A DNA stretch of 64,000 nucleotides from Fundicoccus sp052116145 (GTDB lineage Bacteria; Bacillota; Bacilli; Lactobacillales; Aerococcaceae), in assembly GCF_052116145.1 (NCBI RefSeq), contig NZ_JBQKLQ010000001.1:852020-916019 (forward strand), in the 5' to 3' direction. Every line of letters starts with the position of its first letter. Positions within the stretch are counted from its first letter, which is position 1. The position numbers and the translations under genes were made by a program. Positions 63,578 to 64,000 of this stretch are shown piece by piece. The notes below the pieces were generated by a model that ran no database searches, had not been told where the DNA came from, and saw only the letters and a program-made list of their open reading frames with translations.

Positions 63578-63604
63578 CAAAAAAAGACCTACCTAAGTAA
63601 GTCT
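63578..63604 (-). terminator. Terminator of the tRNA cluster
   Basis: On the minus strand AGACTTAC pairs with GTAGGTCT (63585-63604) around TTAG, followed by seven T. It lies right after the tRNA-Asp gene. Confidence 0.85.
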
Positions 63605-63609
63605 AAAAA

Positions 63610-63682
63610 CGGTCCGGACGGGATTTGAACCCGCGATCTCCTGCGTGACAGGCAAGCATGTTAACCCCTACACCACCGGACC
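63610..63682 (-). tRNA. tRNA-Asp (anticodon GTC)
   Basis: A 73-nt cloverleaf: acceptor GGTCCGG/CCGGACC, D-arm GTGTAGGGGTTAACA, anticodon loop CTGTCAC (GTC) and T-arm GGGTTCAAATCCC. The discriminator is G and CCA is not encoded. It is last in the cluster. Confidence 0.95.
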
Positions 63683-63684
63683 AA

Positions 63685-63757
<73 letters not shown>

Positions 63758-63786
63758 ATAATTTAAATGACTAAGTAAACTTAGTA

Positions 63787-63877
63787 AGGAGGATAAGAGA
63801 TTCGAACTCTTGCACGCTTTTACACGTCTGACGGTTTTCAAGACCGTTCCCTTCAGCCGGACTTGGGTAATCCTCCA
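63787..63877 (-). tRNA. tRNA-Ser (anticodon TGA)
   Basis: A 91-nt class II tRNA: acceptor GGAGGAT/ATCCTCC, anticodon loop CTTGAAA (TGA), and a long variable arm (GACGTGTAAAAGCGTG) typical of tRNA-Ser. CCA is not encoded. Confidence 0.94.
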
Positions 63878-63904
63878 TATTGACTGAGCTATTCTATTCA
63901 ATCA

Positions 63905-63976
63905 TGACCCGTACGGGATTCGAACCCGTGTTACCGCCGTGAAAGGGCGGTGTCTTAACCGCTTGACCAACGGGCC
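63905..63976 (-). tRNA. tRNA-Glu (anticodon TTC)
   Basis: A 72-nt cloverleaf: acceptor GGCCCGT/ACGGGTC (one G-T pair), anticodon loop CTTTCAC (TTC), T-arm GGGTTCGAATCCC. It is first in the visible cluster; further tRNAs may lie beyond the window. Confidence 0.95.
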
Positions 63977-64000
63977 TTGTGTTTATTAATGCTGTCTAGC

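Overview
The window is an AT-rich, densely packed stretch of a low-GC Gram-positive chromosome. T-box leaders in front of pheST and leuS, an SMK-type (SAM-III) riboswitch on metK, strong AGGAGG-type ribosome sites, a murI-rdgB-yfcE-cbpB cluster, pepV and a multi-LysM autolysin all point to Lactobacillales. The family is probably Aerococcaceae or Carnobacteriaceae, but that is an impression from gene style, not a proof. No insertion sequence, prophage, CRISPR array or rRNA gene was seen.

Region 1 (about 0.35-12.9 kb, minus strand) is a carbohydrate locus. It encodes an ABC importer without its own ATPase, a CE7 acetyl esterase, a GH1 beta-glycosidase, a GH113 beta-mannanase-like enzyme without signal peptide, a cellobiose/mannobiose 2-epimerase-like protein, a ROK kinase of BglK type, a GH36 alpha-galactosidase and a GntR/UTRA regulator. 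Together they suggest import and intracellular breakdown of acetylated galactoglucomannan or mannan oligosaccharides. The central promoter region has a perfect AAAGTATATACTTT palindrome with a second partial copy 21 bp away, and a cre-like site. The same 14-bp cre sequence recurs in front of the alpha-galactosidase gene.

Region 2 (13-25 kb) holds an MscS channel, the cbpB-yfcE-rdgB-murI cluster, an orphan HicB antitoxin, a NatAB-type ABC exporter, an alanine/glycine:cation symporter, and a PspA gene next to a membrane TPM-like protein with an Arg-Gly-Gly-rich N-terminus, followed by a large membrane protein of unknown function. Region 3 (25.4-28.2 kb) is an accessory islet of small secreted proteins. 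One of them has a stop at codon 4 inside its signal peptide.

Region 4 (28.2-31.3 kb) is a vitamin B6 salvage locus: an ECF S-component, a pyridoxine kinase and a divergent MocR/PdxR-type regulator in which the expected PLP-binding lysine is arginine. Region 5 (31.3-58 kb) is mostly housekeeping: serAC, mgtC-like, ald, trxA, mutS2-cvpA-zapA, pheST, an HD protein, trmH-like, pepV, rsuA-like, a MurJ/YtgP-type flippase with a long acidic N-terminal extension, leuS, the LysM autolysin, mnmM and metK. Region 6 (58-64 kb) has a membrane protein, an ABC-2 exporter whose permease is an internal duplication, an acetate transporter with a clear promoter, and a tRNA cluster (Glu, Ser, fMet, Asp in transcription order).
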